From contig NZ_CP029488.1 in assembly GCF_003177035.1 (NCBI RefSeq), positions 1,178,001-1,242,000 of the forward strand: 64,000 nucleotides of DNA, read 5' to 3'. This document shows positions 53,178 through 62,336 of the stretch, in pieces (within the stretch, counting starts at the first letter, position 1; each line of letters starts with the position of its first letter). The DNA comes from Salinisphaera sp. LB1. GTDB taxonomy: Bacteria > Pseudomonadota > Gammaproteobacteria > Nevskiales > Salinisphaeraceae. The notes below the pieces were generated by a model. That model had not been told where the DNA came from and did not search any database. It saw nothing but the letters and a program-made list of their open reading frames with translations. The position numbers and the translations under genes were made by a program.

Positions 53178-55328
53178 ATGTCCGAACCGCTCGACACCAT
53201 CGCCGCCGAGCCGCCGATCGCGGCCCGCAAGCCCAGCCAGACCACTATCCACGGCGTGACACTGCACGACGACTACGCCTGGCTGCGCGACCCGAACTGG
53301 CGCGAGGCGATGCTCGATCCGGACAAACTCGACGCCGACATCCGCGCTTATCTCGAGGCCGAAAACGCCTATACCGACGCCGCGATGGCCGATACCACCG
53401 AGCTGCAGGCCGAACTCGTCGCCGAAATGCGCGCCCGCATAGCCGAAGTGGACGCCAGCGTGCCAACGCCCGACGGCGACTACGTCTATTACCTGCGTTT
53501 TCGCGAAGGCGGCCAGCACCCGATCTTCTGTCGGGCGCCGCGCGCGTCGGACGGCGGCGCCGCACCCGGCGAGCCGTTGGCCGGCGAACAGACCCTGCTG
53601 GACGGCGACGCCGAGGCCGAAGGCCGCGCGTACTTCTCGCTCGGTGCGGTCGACCACAGCCCGGATCATGCCAAACTCGCCTTCGCCCTCGACGACCGCG
53701 GCTCCGAGGCCTACACCATTCACGTTCGCGCCATCGACCCACACGGCGCGAGCGGCGACGAAATCCAGCCGCCGATCGACAACACCACCGGCAACGTCGC
53801 CTGGTCGGCCGACGGCAATACGCTGTTCTACGTCACCCTCGACGATAATCACCGGCCCTGCCGCGTCTGGCGCCTAACGCTCGGCGAACCGCCGGCCAAT
53901 GCCACGCTGATCTACGAAGAATCCGACCCCGGCTTTTTCGTCGGCCTCGGCGAAACCCAGAGCGCACGCTACCTGCTCATCCACGCCCACGACCACGCCA
54001 CCAGCGAAACGCGCTTCATCCCGGCCGCCAACCCCGAAGCCACACCGCGCCTGATCGCCGAACGTGTGCCAGGCCGTGAGTACAGCGTGGACGACGACAA
54101 CGGCGAGTATTTCGTCCTGCTCACCAACGCTGGCGACGCCGAGGATTTCCGCCTCATGCGCGCGCCGGTCGCCACGCCGGACTTCGACCACTGGGAAGAA
54201 CTCGTGCCGCACGTGCCGGGTCGGCTCATCCTCGACCACGCCGAGTTCGCGCACCATCGCGTGCGCATGGAACGCGCCGACGCCCTGCCGCGTATCGTCA
54301 TCACCGACAAGCACAGCGGCGAAGACCACGCCATCGCCTTCGCGGACGAGGCCTACAGCCTGGGCATGGCCGCTGGCTACGAATACGACACCACCACGCT
54401 GCGCTTTCTCTACAGCGCCCCGCACACGCCGGACGAGACCTTCGACTACGACATGCACACCCGCGAACGCATCCTGCGCAAGCAACGCCAGGTGCCGAGC
54501 GGCTTCGACCCGGCGCAATACATCGTGCGCCGGCTGACTGCCGAAACCGCGGACGGCCAGCACGTGCCGATCACCCTCACCCACCACAAAAACACCCCGA
54601 TCGACGGCAGCGCGCCCTGCCTTCTGCACGGCTACGGCGCCTACGGCATCTCCGAGCCGGCCGCCTTCTCATCCACGCGATTCTCGCTCATCGACCGTGG
54701 CTTCGTGCACGCCATCGCCCACATCCGCGGCGGCAAGGAACGCGGCTATCGCTGGTACGCCGACGGCAAGCTGGAGAAAAAGCCCAACACCTTCGCCGAC
54801 TTCGTTCGCGTGGCCGAGTACCTCTGCGAAACCGGCTACACCGCCCCCGGCAAGATCGCCGCCCACGGCGGCAGCGCCGGCGGCATGCTGGTCGGCGCGG
54901 TCGTCAACCAGCGTCCCGAACTGTTCGGGGCAGCGATCGCCGACGTGCCGTTCGTGGACGCGCTCAACACCATGCTGGACGATACCCTGCCGCTCACCCC
55001 GCCCGAGTGGCCCGAATGGGGCAACCCGCGCGACGACGCGCAGGCATTCGAAACGATCCGCAGCTACTGCCCCTACCAGAACGTCTCCGCCCAGGATTAC
55101 CCGGCCGTACTGACCATCGCCGGTGTCTCCGACCCGCGCGTAACCTACTGGGAACCCGCCAAATGGGTCGCCAGACTACGCGCGACCAAAACCGACAACC
55201 GCACCCTGTTGCTCAAAACGCATATGGCGGCCGGACACGGCGGCCTGCCGGGGCGATTCGCCGCACTGGAGGAAACCGGGCTCATCTTTGCGTTTTTGCT
55301 CAAGGAGCTGACCGCGTCCATTGATTAA
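53178..55328 (+). CDS. ptrB: Oligopeptidase B (S9A serine peptidase)
   Basis: 716 aa; an in-frame ATG at 53169 would add three residues. N-terminal motif HGVTLHDDYAWLRDPNW, beta-propeller to about 420, then the catalytic alpha/beta domain with S566 in HGGSAGGM, the acid in the GVSDPRVTYWEPAKWVA region and H687 in MAAGHGG. This is the oligopeptidase B layout (cuts short peptides after basic residues in the cytosol); conserved glutamates for basic-residue binding could not be verified by eye. A perfect terminator follows. Confidence 0.92.
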   Translation: MSEPLDTIAAEPPIAARKPSQTTIHGVTLHDDYAWLRDPNWREAMLDPDKLDADIRAYLEAENAYTDAAMADTTELQAELVAEMRARIAEVDASVPTPDGDYVYYLRFREGGQHPIFCRAPRASDGGAAPGEPLAGEQTLLDGDAEAEGRAYFSLGAVDHSPDHAKLAFALDDRGSEAYTIHVRAIDPHGASGDEIQPPIDNTTGNVAWSADGNTLFYVTLDDNHRPCRVWRLTLGEPPANATLIYEESDPGFFVGLGETQSARYLLIHAHDHATSETRFIPAANPEATPRLIAERVPGREYSVDDDNGEYFVLLTNAGDAEDFRLMRAPVATPDFDHWEELVPHVPGRLILDHAEFAHHRVRMERADALPRIVITDKHSGEDHAIAFADEAYSLGMAAGYEYDTTTLRFLYSAPHTPDETFDYDMHTRERILRKQRQVPSGFDPAQYIVRRLTAETADGQHVPITLTHHKNTPIDGSAPCLLHGYGAYGISEPAAFSSTRFSLIDRGFVHAIAHIRGGKERGYRWYADGKLEKKPNTFADFVRVAEYLCETGYTAPGKIAAHGGSAGGMLVGAVVNQRPELFGAAIADVPFVDALNTMLDDTLPLTPPEWPEWGNPRDDAQAFETIRSYCPYQNVSAQDYPAVLTIAGVSDPRVTYWEPAKWVARLRATKTDNRTLLLKTHMAAGHGGLPGRFAALEETGLIFAFLLKELTASID

Positions 55329-55354
55329 CCGAGCGTCGTTAATTCGCGCCTGTC

Positions 55355-55382
55355 AACGCCCGCCTTGTTGCGGGCGTTTTTT
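55355..55382 (+). terminator. Rho-independent terminator of ptrB
   Basis: AACGCCCGC (55355-55363) pairs perfectly with GCGGGCGTT (55370-55378) round a 6-nt loop, followed by a T run to 55382. Confidence 0.9.
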
Positions 55383-55806
55383 GGACTTCTCATTTAACGT
55401 CGAGGATGCCGCAGTTACGTCTCGCTTTCCAGCAAGAGGAATCGCAAACATGAAGTGAGCACAAAGCACGTATCACGTTGACGTACGTACCCCGATCGGA
55501 TTTTTTTAGTTTCCACTAAAACTTGCTTTCAATCCATGTAGCGATTAATTTCGAAGCAAGGTCGTTGATGGTTCTATTTAAGACCCTGTCGAAGCGGCGG
55601 GCCAGCGGCCAAACCAATCCCAGGGGGCACACATGAACTGTGCACGACGAGATTCCCCTAGCGACGCCGGTCGAAGCTCAGGTTCCGACCCGATACCTTG
55701 GGCGAATCAGAGCCGAGAACAACGACCGCGGGCCGCGCGCTGCAATAGTCCTCGCTCACCTTTTTTTCGCGCACGCCGACAAAGTGATGCCGGCGAAGAC
55801 TTCTTG
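55383..55806. other. Gap without a clear gene
   Basis: About 420 bp, AT-rich to 55600 with a run of T at 55501. A frame opens at ATG 55633 behind a good AGGGGG site and leads in frame into the gene at 55807, but its 58 residues are arginine/serine rich and look non-coding. Confidence 0.4.
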
Positions 55807-56238
55807 ATGCCGATACGCACGGAAACCTTCAATTTCCTGCTGCGTTTCAGCGACGGCGCGACGGAGTGTTATCAGGTCGCCTACGCCACCGGGATCGAAG
55901 CCGCGTGCATTGACAATGACTGGCAATACCGCGGCTATATTTCCCGTCAGGTGTGTATTTACAATCGTGCCGGCAAATGCTTTAAGGAACAGCTTGCCGA
56001 CCGGCGCACGCAAGTTGCAGATCCCGGGGCCGGCGGTATAGCGGACGATTATCAACAGTGGCGCCACTGGCCTGGCGAGCAAGACCCGGCAGATACTGGC
56101 CTTGCCTCGCACGCACTCCGGGCCATCACCCGCGACCTGTCACCGACATTGGCCGTGGCCATAATCAAGGACAAGCGTCGACTGGTCCACGAGTTCGAAA
56201 AGCGCTATCCGGGCGCCGCCATATCGGAGATCGATTAG
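55807..56238 (+). CDS. Hypothetical protein
   Basis: 143 aa from ATG 55807 (201 aa if the ATG at 55633 is used). Residues 6-60 (FNFLLRFSDGATECYQVAYATGIEAACIDNDW) look like a small alpha/beta domain; the tail AVAIIKDKRRLVHEFEKRYPGAAISEID is helical. No family recognised. Stands alone between the ptrB terminator and a repeat cluster. Confidence 0.55.
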   Translation: MPIRTETFNFLLRFSDGATECYQVAYATGIEAACIDNDWQYRGYISRQVCIYNRAGKCFKEQLADRRTQVADPGAGGIADDYQQWRHWPGEQDPADTGLASHALRAITRDLSPTLAVAIIKDKRRLVHEFEKRYPGAAISEID

Positions 56239-56260
56239 CGACGGCAACCGGCGCCGACAG

Positions 56261-56381
56261 GCGCCGGGCGCCGGGCGCCGGGCGCACAGCGCAATAGAGC
56301 GCAATAGGGTCAGGTCTTGTTTTGTGCGCACAGCGCAATAGGGTCAGGTCTTGTTTTGTGCGCAAAAAAAGACCTGGCCCT
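56261..56381. repeat. Tandem and inverted repeat cluster
   Basis: Three copies of GCGCCGG (56261-56285), then a 34-bp unit repeated twice (56298-56331 and 56332-56365) containing AATAGGGTCAGGTCTTGTTT, with a partial third copy at 56288. AAGACCTGGCCCT at 56369-56381 is the near-exact inverse of the unit's AGGGTCAGGTCTT, giving a hairpin. The unit resembles sequences that flank REP-type transposases in other gammaproteobacteria; this is a resemblance only. Confidence 0.65.
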
Positions 56382-56424
56382 AACACTCCCGCGAGCCTAA
56401 TCAAGTCATGTTTAGCCTGCCCAC

Positions 56425-58161
56425 TTACAGCGAGCGAACCCTAGGGATACCGTAGTCAGCCGGGTTGACCACGCCCTCAAGCTTTCCTATCTGCGCAAAA
56501 TCGTCAGTATCCAGAATGCTGTCGATATTGGTGTCCTTGAACGCCAGGTTCTTCACGACATTGACTCGAACAGGCACGCCTTTCGAGTTGATATCCACGA
56601 TCCAGGCTAGAAAACCACCCGAAAACTTCGCCAGGCTGCCGATCGGGTACAGGCCGTAATTCTGGATATACTCCACGAGAACGGTTTTGTCGAAAGCCGC
56701 AGATGCCTCGTTAACCCAGCGATAGGCGTCAAGCGGGGGACGCGGAGCGATGCCGTTGCGTTCGTGTGTCAGTTTGTTGACGATCTTGAGGAGCGATACC
56801 AGCCTGACTATCTCGGATAGCTGACTGCTTCTTTTTCGGGCGGGATAACCAGAGCCATCGAGGCGCTCATTCGCGTTTTCCAAGACATCCTGACAGACCG
56901 GACTGGAAAACCATTTCAGTTCCTGGAGCTTATCCCGCAAACTCGCCACGTGGTTTTTCAGAATTTCTTTCTGATAAGGCTTCATGTGAACTTTAAGAGA
57001 CGGCAGCTCTTCGCTGATCAAGAGCGGCTTGCCCATAGTGTGCAGAAGCGCACCCAGTACAGCCTCGCGGGCGTGGGGCGTATGGGGATCTCGCATCAGC
57101 ATCATGTCCGCAAGTCGGCCGGCGACCTGAATAGCATGACGTACCCAGTCTGGTTCATCGCGTAGAAAGGCGAGCGCATAGAGAAAGGCCTTGCGATCTT
57201 GGGAGACCAGGTACAGCAACGCGTCGGTACAGTCGTAGAGCGTTTCTTCAGGGAAGATCTCGCGCGTCTTCATGTACATCAGGCCGATTTGAAGCTGATG
57301 AGCAATTTCGAGCACACCGCGCTCCATCGGAGATTGCCGAGCACGCTTCTGGCGATCTTGTTGTTCGCGCTGCAAGATCCTTTTCTCCTTGGCTCCCGGA
57401 ATGAACAAGAGTGAGTGACTCGTGACCTTGGCGTTGGAGCCCGTGCGATAAGCAGCTTCGCGTTCCGCTTCCAACACGTATTGGGAGAGAGCTTCAAGCT
57501 GCGCGGTCGTGAGGTTGACGAACTGCAGGCCCACGGCTGCGCGACCGTAGTTGCCGAACGGGCGCATGTGACGGATACACGCCTCGGAAAAGAACCGGTC
57601 GCCGTTGGGGAATTCCATTGCGATCCCGGGTATCACCAGCCCGACGTTGATCGCGATGCTCTCCGCGATATCGATATCCACCATACAGCCGCCGGCTGAC
57701 AGATTTCGAAGTCGCCCGGGAATGGTCAGTTCATGCGGATAAACCTCGACGCTGACCCGGGCCTGCATACCGAGAATGAAGGGGATGCGAACCGCACCAC
57801 GGTTCTCTTCCAGAAAGACCGATCCGGGCAACTGGCAATCCAGGCGGTAGATGGAGCTGTCTGTTTTAAGAGCCTTAGCCGCCACATTGCTTATACTGTA
57901 AACCTCTCGTTCGCCAGGCTCCGACGCGTTCAAGGCTTCGATATCGAAACTCAAGCGGCCATCGCTTACGTAGTTTTCGATATCCCTACCATTATATTGC
58001 GCCTCCAACACCATACGGCCGGCATCCAGATCAAGCTCGACGACCTCGGCCGGCAGAGCATAGGTTAGATACTTGGAATATATGGAGATCTTATACTTAT
58101 GCTGAATGAGCGCACGAATCACTTGCGCCGAGGGATTTCCAGATAACTTAGCCTTGGCCAT
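56425..58161 (-). CDS. PilZ protein with degenerate HD-GYP domain
   Basis: 578 aa. Residues 1-115 form a YcgR-like N-terminal domain. A PilZ domain at about 118-230 has the c-di-GMP motif R121-x3-R125 and N153-x-S-x-x-G158, so binding should be intact. Residues 280-490 align with HD-GYP phosphodiesterases, but the metal HD is HT (H374-T375 in LLHTMGK), and HHExxDGxGYP is ANERLDGSGYP (430-440). The GYP part and its DG remain. The enzyme is therefore probably inactive in cleaving c-di-GMP and acts as a c-di-GMP sensor. A MITE lies 54 bp upstream of the start. Confidence 0.8.
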   Translation of the reverse strand: MAKAKLSGNPSAQVIRALIQHKYKISIYSKYLTYALPAEVVELDLDAGRMVLEAQYNGRDIENYVSDGRLSFDIEALNASEPGEREVYSISNVAAKALKTDSSIYRLDCQLPGSVFLEENRGAVRIPFILGMQARVSVEVYPHELTIPGRLRNLSAGGCMVDIDIAESIAINVGLVIPGIAMEFPNGDRFFSEACIRHMRPFGNYGRAAVGLQFVNLTTAQLEALSQYVLEAEREAAYRTGSNAKVTSHSLLFIPGAKEKRILQREQQDRQKRARQSPMERGVLEIAHQLQIGLMYMKTREIFPEETLYDCTDALLYLVSQDRKAFLYALAFLRDEPDWVRHAIQVAGRLADMMLMRDPHTPHAREAVLGALLHTMGKPLLISEELPSLKVHMKPYQKEILKNHVASLRDKLQELKWFSSPVCQDVLENANERLDGSGYPARKRSSQLSEIVRLVSLLKIVNKLTHERNGIAPRPPLDAYRWVNEASAAFDKTVLVEYIQNYGLYPIGSLAKFSGGFLAWIVDINSKGVPVRVNVVKNLAFKDTNIDSILDTDDFAQIGKLEGVVNPADYGIPRVRSL

Positions 58162-58214
58162 GGACTGTCCTGCGCATAGCGATTTATAAATTTCTATAAT
58201 TTTTTACTATTTAT

Positions 58215-58420
58215 GAGGGTGTAGACAAAATAACTGCCGGTGATAAACGCAATATCAGACAGTTACGTAGGTCGGATTAGGTGCTTGCACCGTAATCCGA
58301 CAGTCAAGCCTCAAAACCCACGGATTGAGCGTCGGATTACGCGCTGCGCGCTAATCCGACCTACTTCTAAGGCATTGTTTTCCAAGTCGTTAGACAGAGC
58401 AATGGTTTGTCTACACCCTC
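58215..58420. repeat. 205-bp MITE, copy 2 (family B)
   Basis: 206 bp; same ends GAGGGTGTAGACAAA and their complement as at 41040-41244, flanked by TAT on both sides (58212-58214 and 58421-58423). It lies upstream of the PilZ gene and could affect its promoter. Confidence 0.8.
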
Positions 58421-58915
58421 TATATTTCATAAAATAATATATTGAACGAAGAAAAATGACGACTATCTCTTCGGTTGAGCAATTTTCGGCAATCACATTT
58501 GTGACTTGCGCTGGACCGGATCTCAATAAAAGCCCGCGTAAAAGCCGATACGGGCCAGCTCCTTTTCCACGTTACAGCAGCTGGTGTCGTTGGTGATTGG
58601 ACTCAATAACGAGCTCAAATTGGCGCGCAATTGCCGTGGCAACCACCCCGTATAAATACGGGATTCAAGTTGCCATAAAATTATGAAAGGATGGTTATAC
58701 GGCGCTGGTGCCAATATCAGACTGGAAGTCCACATATTATCACCACAGCCAGCCCTCTCTAGACTTCCCGGCTTGTACAAAATCCGGCTCTTGTGCAAAC
58801 ATTTACGCCAAATAATCACTGTTAGCACATAGAGCTCGAATGGCGGTTCGGAAATTGCACTCTGCCGGATTTTGAGCTTGAAGTATTGGGTATCGAGTAG
58901 TCCCCGAGTGCGCTT
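58421..58915. other. Gap between MITE and ISL3 remnant
   Basis: About 500 bp, AT-rich at the left. A minus-strand open frame of 101 codons (58523-58828) has no recognisable domain. I see no reliable feature here. Confidence 0.4.
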
Positions 58916-59598
58916 TCAAATCAGGCCAAGTGACATGTCTCCGACGAGCCGGGCGGCTGTGATGAGATGGTCGGCATAGTTGCAGAGGCCGGCGCGATGC
59001 TGCTGCAGCATCGTCACGAAGCGTTTCATGAGGGCCAGGCCCGTGGCATTGGCCACAACTCGCCCCATTGATCCAAACATTGCCCCGTGACGGCGATGAT
59101 CGCCGGGGTATTGCACAGTTGTCGGCGCTGTTCTTTTCAAGGCATCGACCGCGTTGAGCGGGCCATTGACAGCGAGCAACTGATCAAGCCGCGCGGCCTT
59201 CAAGCGGTCGGCGTTTGTGTGTAGAGTAGCTACCGGCTGCCGGTCAAACCGTACTTCTCGTCAGCGGCTGATCGTTTGAACTCGGCTCGGCGGACGGTAT
59301 CGATGACCTTCGAATACTGTTGCATAGCCTGGAAGCGGTCGGACACGATTGCGGCTTGGGGCAACCCCTTGATCACTGCTTGAACGAACGGCGCCCACAT
59401 ATCCACGGCCACGGCCTCGATGCCTTGAGCTACGGGCTCATCGAGCGGACCGAAAAACGCCGTCAGGCCGGATGCGCTACGCCCTTCGGCAACCCACACC
59501 AGATCGCCCGAGCTCAGGTCATATACGATCGTCAGATAATTGTTACCCATGACGCGGGCGGCCTCGTCCACCGAGGTGGATACGGACAACGCCGGCAA
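58916..59598 (-). pseudogene. ISL3 family transposase remnant
   Basis: Two minus-strand pieces match an ISL3 transposase catalytic core. The first (59598-59230) has DEAARVMGNNYLTIVYDLSSGDLVWVAEGR, AVDMWAPFVQAV, AAIVSDRFQAMQQYSKVIDTVRRAEFKR and stops. The second (59203-58916), in another frame, has LDQLLAVNGPLNAVDALK, ALMKRFVTMLQQHRAGLCNYADHLITAARL. The N-terminal zinc-finger half is missing and the linker (KNRENL region) is deleted. Non-functional. Confidence 0.8.
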
Positions 59599-59608
59599 CC
59601 CCGGAACG

Positions 59609-59812
59609 GTTAACGTTGATGTAGGTATTTGCTTCCACCCCTCGGCGGTCGAAAGCGACGAGTATCAAGAAGCCTTACCGCATTATCTTGAGCGTATTCG
59701 GTCGGTTATCGCTGAAGACGACATGATCAGCAGAACGGCTTATCCAGCACGAATAAAAAGGGCCGCCTTACACCGAAAGAGCACCCAGCAGATGAGGTCG
59801 ACGCATGGATAA
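59609..59812 (+). pseudogene. Possible C-terminal scrap of a ring-hydroxylating oxygenase alpha subunit
   Basis: VNVDVGICFHPSAVESDEYQEALPHYLERIRSVIAEDDMIS resembles the last part of Rieske-type oxygenase alpha subunits. It has no start and runs on into unrelated residues, so it would be a fragment trapped against the ISL3 remnant. Low certainty. Confidence 0.25.
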
Positions 59813-59896
59813 TAAACCGCCCCCTCAAATACTCTGGATGGCGCCGCAGATTTCCTTGAAGACGGAGCCGTTCTCGGATCCGGTACTTTTGGATCC

Positions 59897-60955
59897 ATGA
59901 AATGGAACCATTCGATACGCGAACTGGCACCGATCAGTGTCGTCGTGCTGTTGTTTGCCGGCAATATTCTGGTCGGCAAGGCGGCGGTGCCGGCAATACC
60001 GCCGTTTACCCTCGCGCTGTTGCGTTCGATCATCGCTTTTGCGGCATCGCTGGTGTGCTTTGGCGGTCCGGCCTGGCGCTCGGTTAACCTATTTCGACAG
60101 CACAAAGGCCGTCTGTTTATCATCGGCGCCTCCGGCATCGGGCTTTTTAATGCGTTGCTTTATGCGGCCCTGCATACCGCCAGCACGACCTCGATCGCCG
60201 TGCTCGAGGCATCGATCCCGATCTTCACCGCAATCGCCGCATGGCTGCGGCTTCAGGAGCGTCTGGGTTATCTGGGCTGGGCCGGCGTGTTTGTATCGGT
60301 CGTTGGCGCAATCATCGTGGTTACAAACGGTGCGCCGATGGCCTTTTTGCGAACGGTGTCTCCGGGTGTATTCGTCATGCTGCTCGCAATCGGCGCCTGG
60401 ATCGTCTACGCGATGGCTGCGACTCACGGCCTGTCGGGACTACCGCCGCTGGCCGCCATGGTTCCGTTATCTGCGGCTGCTGTGGTTGCATTGCTCCCGC
60501 TTGCGCTCATCGAACAGCTCGTTCTCGGAGGCTCAGGATCCCTATCACCAGCCGCTGTCGGGTCGGCACTTTATCTCGGCCTCGGCCCCTCGTTCGTCGC
60601 GTTTATCCTCTATAACCGTGCGCTCAGAACAATCGGCCCGACAGCAGCCGCCTTGAGTTTGAACGCGCTGCCGATTGCGGTGTTGGCATTCGGTTATTTA
60701 TTCCTCCACGAAAGCATTTCGCTGCCGCAGATCCTCGGGACGATGACCGTCCTGGCCGGCGTCTCGGCAGTGATTCGGGCTAGGGCCTGTTGCCGCTTCG
60801 TGCGAGCGCCGCGTTGGAGACCGCAAATCGTGTCCGGCAAGGCGCGAGTCGCCGCGTCGTGGCGTGCCACGACCCAGGCTCGCAACGCCGCCGGGCGCGA
60901 TTTGCGGCCCAACCCTTCGGGACAAGCGCTGTTTTGCGGCAATTCAGCGTTGTAG
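59897..60955 (+). CDS. EamA/DMT family transporter with repeat-derived C-terminus
   Basis: 352 aa. Two EamA halves with ten helices: LLFAGNILVGKAAVPAIPPFTLALLRSIIAFAAS at the start and LGLGPSFVAFILYNRALRTIGPTAAALSLNALPIAVLAFGYLFLHE in the second half. The proper protein ends near residue 295 (LAGVSAVIRA). The last 58 residues are read from a MITE-like repeat starting at 60782 (CCRFVRAPRWRPQIVSGKARV...) and replace the natural stop. Probably still folds as a transporter. Substrate unknown (amino acids, drugs or nucleosides in relatives). Confidence 0.82.
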   Translation: MKWNHSIRELAPISVVVLLFAGNILVGKAAVPAIPPFTLALLRSIIAFAASLVCFGGPAWRSVNLFRQHKGRLFIIGASGIGLFNALLYAALHTASTTSIAVLEASIPIFTAIAAWLRLQERLGYLGWAGVFVSVVGAIIVVTNGAPMAFLRTVSPGVFVMLLAIGAWIVYAMAATHGLSGLPPLAAMVPLSAAAVVALLPLALIEQLVLGGSGSLSPAAVGSALYLGLGPSFVAFILYNRALRTIGPTAAALSLNALPIAVLAFGYLFLHESISLPQILGTMTVLAGVSAVIRARACCRFVRAPRWRPQIVSGKARVAASWRATTQARNAAGRDLRPNPSGQALFCGNSAL

Positions 60956-61051
60956 CTCTCTCGCGTAGAACGACTACGCCACGTTCGCTACGCCTCGTCT
61001 TGCCGCAAAACAGCGCTTGGCTCGGACTCGCACGAAGCGGCAACAGGCCCT
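60782..61051 (-). repeat. MITE-like repeat, copy 2 (family A)
   Basis: 270 bp, opposite orientation to copy 1 at 17221-17531. Ends AGGGCCTGTTGCCGCTTCG and its complement; TA on both sides. It carries a part (GTAGCTCTCTCGCGTAGAACGACTACGCC) that differs from copy 1, so the two have diverged. Confidence 0.7.
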
Positions 61052-61484
61052 AAAAGCATTCGTGGCAAATACGCCGCCGGCTAACGCCGGTGGCTTCCGG
61101 TTACGGCTCGGCTCGGCGCCGGGTCGATCGGCGTCCCAGGCGATGGCCGTCATCCGGCTACGGGGACGTTTGCTCGGCGAATTCAACGCCCAACGACAAC
61201 AGAGCGCTCCTTGACACCAGATTTTTAATGGCCTCGTTGGCGCCTCGGTCATTCCCGTGGCTGCGAGCCTGCTGTCATTGCACGCAATGGCGCATTGGCG
61301 GTCTCAATTCGAGTCAGGCAAGGCACAGAGGGCCCAGCCGCAGTCATCTGCGGTCGAGCCCTGCTGCCCGGGATGGCGCGCCTACGGATATCGATGGGGT
61401 CCAGCCCAATGAACCCGATAGGGCTCATCACCGCGCCTTGCCTGGCACGAGAAATCGATCGAAATCCATGACGCGAACTGTGGT
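61052..61484. other. Gap without a clear gene
   Basis: About 430 bp with a hairpin-forming GCCGCCGGCTAACGCCGGTGGC-like stretch near 61072-61093. No gene has convincing features here. Confidence 0.4.
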
Positions 61485-62336
61485 CTAGAAGTGCGCCTGG
61501 GCGCCTACCGTCAGGCGAGTGACGCCACTGCTGGCCGAGGGCTCGTAGGATGTCTGCGACAGCTGGATACGCGAGGTGTGCACCTTGGTGTAACTGGCAC
61601 GCGCGTAGATGCCCAGCAGGTGGGTAAGCTGATAATCGGCGGTGGCCGAGCCAACATAGCCCCAGTCGTGGCCCTTGTATTTTCCGGAAGACCGCTTGTT
61701 GGAGAGCGTGCCGTAGAAGTTGTAGGTGGCCAGTCCCTTCAGTTCCAGGCCGAGTCTGCGGGTGATCGCGAAACGGTCCATCGCACCGAAACGCGCCTGC
61801 GCCTGTAGCCGGTCGTCACGGCTGGCCGCTACCGGACCCGAGCCGAGGCCCGGCACCGTCACGCGCCCGGTACCCGTGTGATCGTAGTGGTAGCGCACAC
61901 CGATACCGACGAACGGCACGATCGCATCCCGGCCACCTGCCAGGTGAAACACCGGGCCCATGTCGACGTGGCTCGTCAGCAGTTTTTCGTCGATCGAGGT
62001 CGAATACGGCTGCGAGTCGAGCTGGCCGGTATTCGGGTTCACATACTGAACGCCGCCGTCGTAGTGGGCGCTACCGGCGCTGTAACCGAGATCGCTGTCG
62101 TAATAAAAATGGTTGCCGATATACAGCTTCTGGAGGTCAACCCCGTTGATCCAGCCCTTCTGGCTATCGAAGCTATGCTCGTGGCGATAAAAGTGCGTCG
62201 CGGTATAGCCGAGCCGATAGACGTCGAGATTCGCCGACGGTGCGCCATGCGTGGTGCCGGCCTGCGCAGCGGCGGTGCCCGCGGCCAGAATGACGGCAGC
62301 GATCACGCCCTGGTGAAAATAATAGGAAATCCTCAT
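61485..62336 (-). CDS. Outer-membrane beta-barrel protein
   Basis: 283 aa. Signal peptide about residues 1-26 (VIAAVILAAGTAAAQA). The mature part is of alternating polar/aromatic strands (HFYYDSDLGYSAGSAHYDGG, VPFVGIGVRYHYDHTG, LGLELKGLATYNFYGT, LGIYARASYTKVHTSRIQ), ending in phenylalanine after VGAQAHF, the BamA-recognition end. Size and strand count fit an 8- to 12-strand barrel such as porin-like or OmpW-type proteins. Function unknown. Start at ATG 62336 behind GAGAGGGG. Confidence 0.8.
   Translation of the reverse strand: MRISYYFHQGVIAAVILAAGTAAAQAGTTHGAPSANLDVYRLGYTATHFYRHEHSFDSQKGWINGVDLQKLYIGNHFYYDSDLGYSAGSAHYDGGVQYVNPNTGQLDSQPYSTSIDEKLLTSHVDMGPVFHLAGGRDAIVPFVGIGVRYHYDHTGTGRVTVPGLGSGPVAASRDDRLQAQARFGAMDRFAITRRLGLELKGLATYNFYGTLSNKRSSGKYKGHDWGYVGSATADYQLTHLLGIYARASYTKVHTSRIQLSQTSYEPSASSGVTRLTVGAQAHF

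Noticed and set aside
58523-58828. 101-codon open frame on the minus strand
   Set aside because: No ribosome site, domain or coding bias, and it lies in a region of mobile-element remains.
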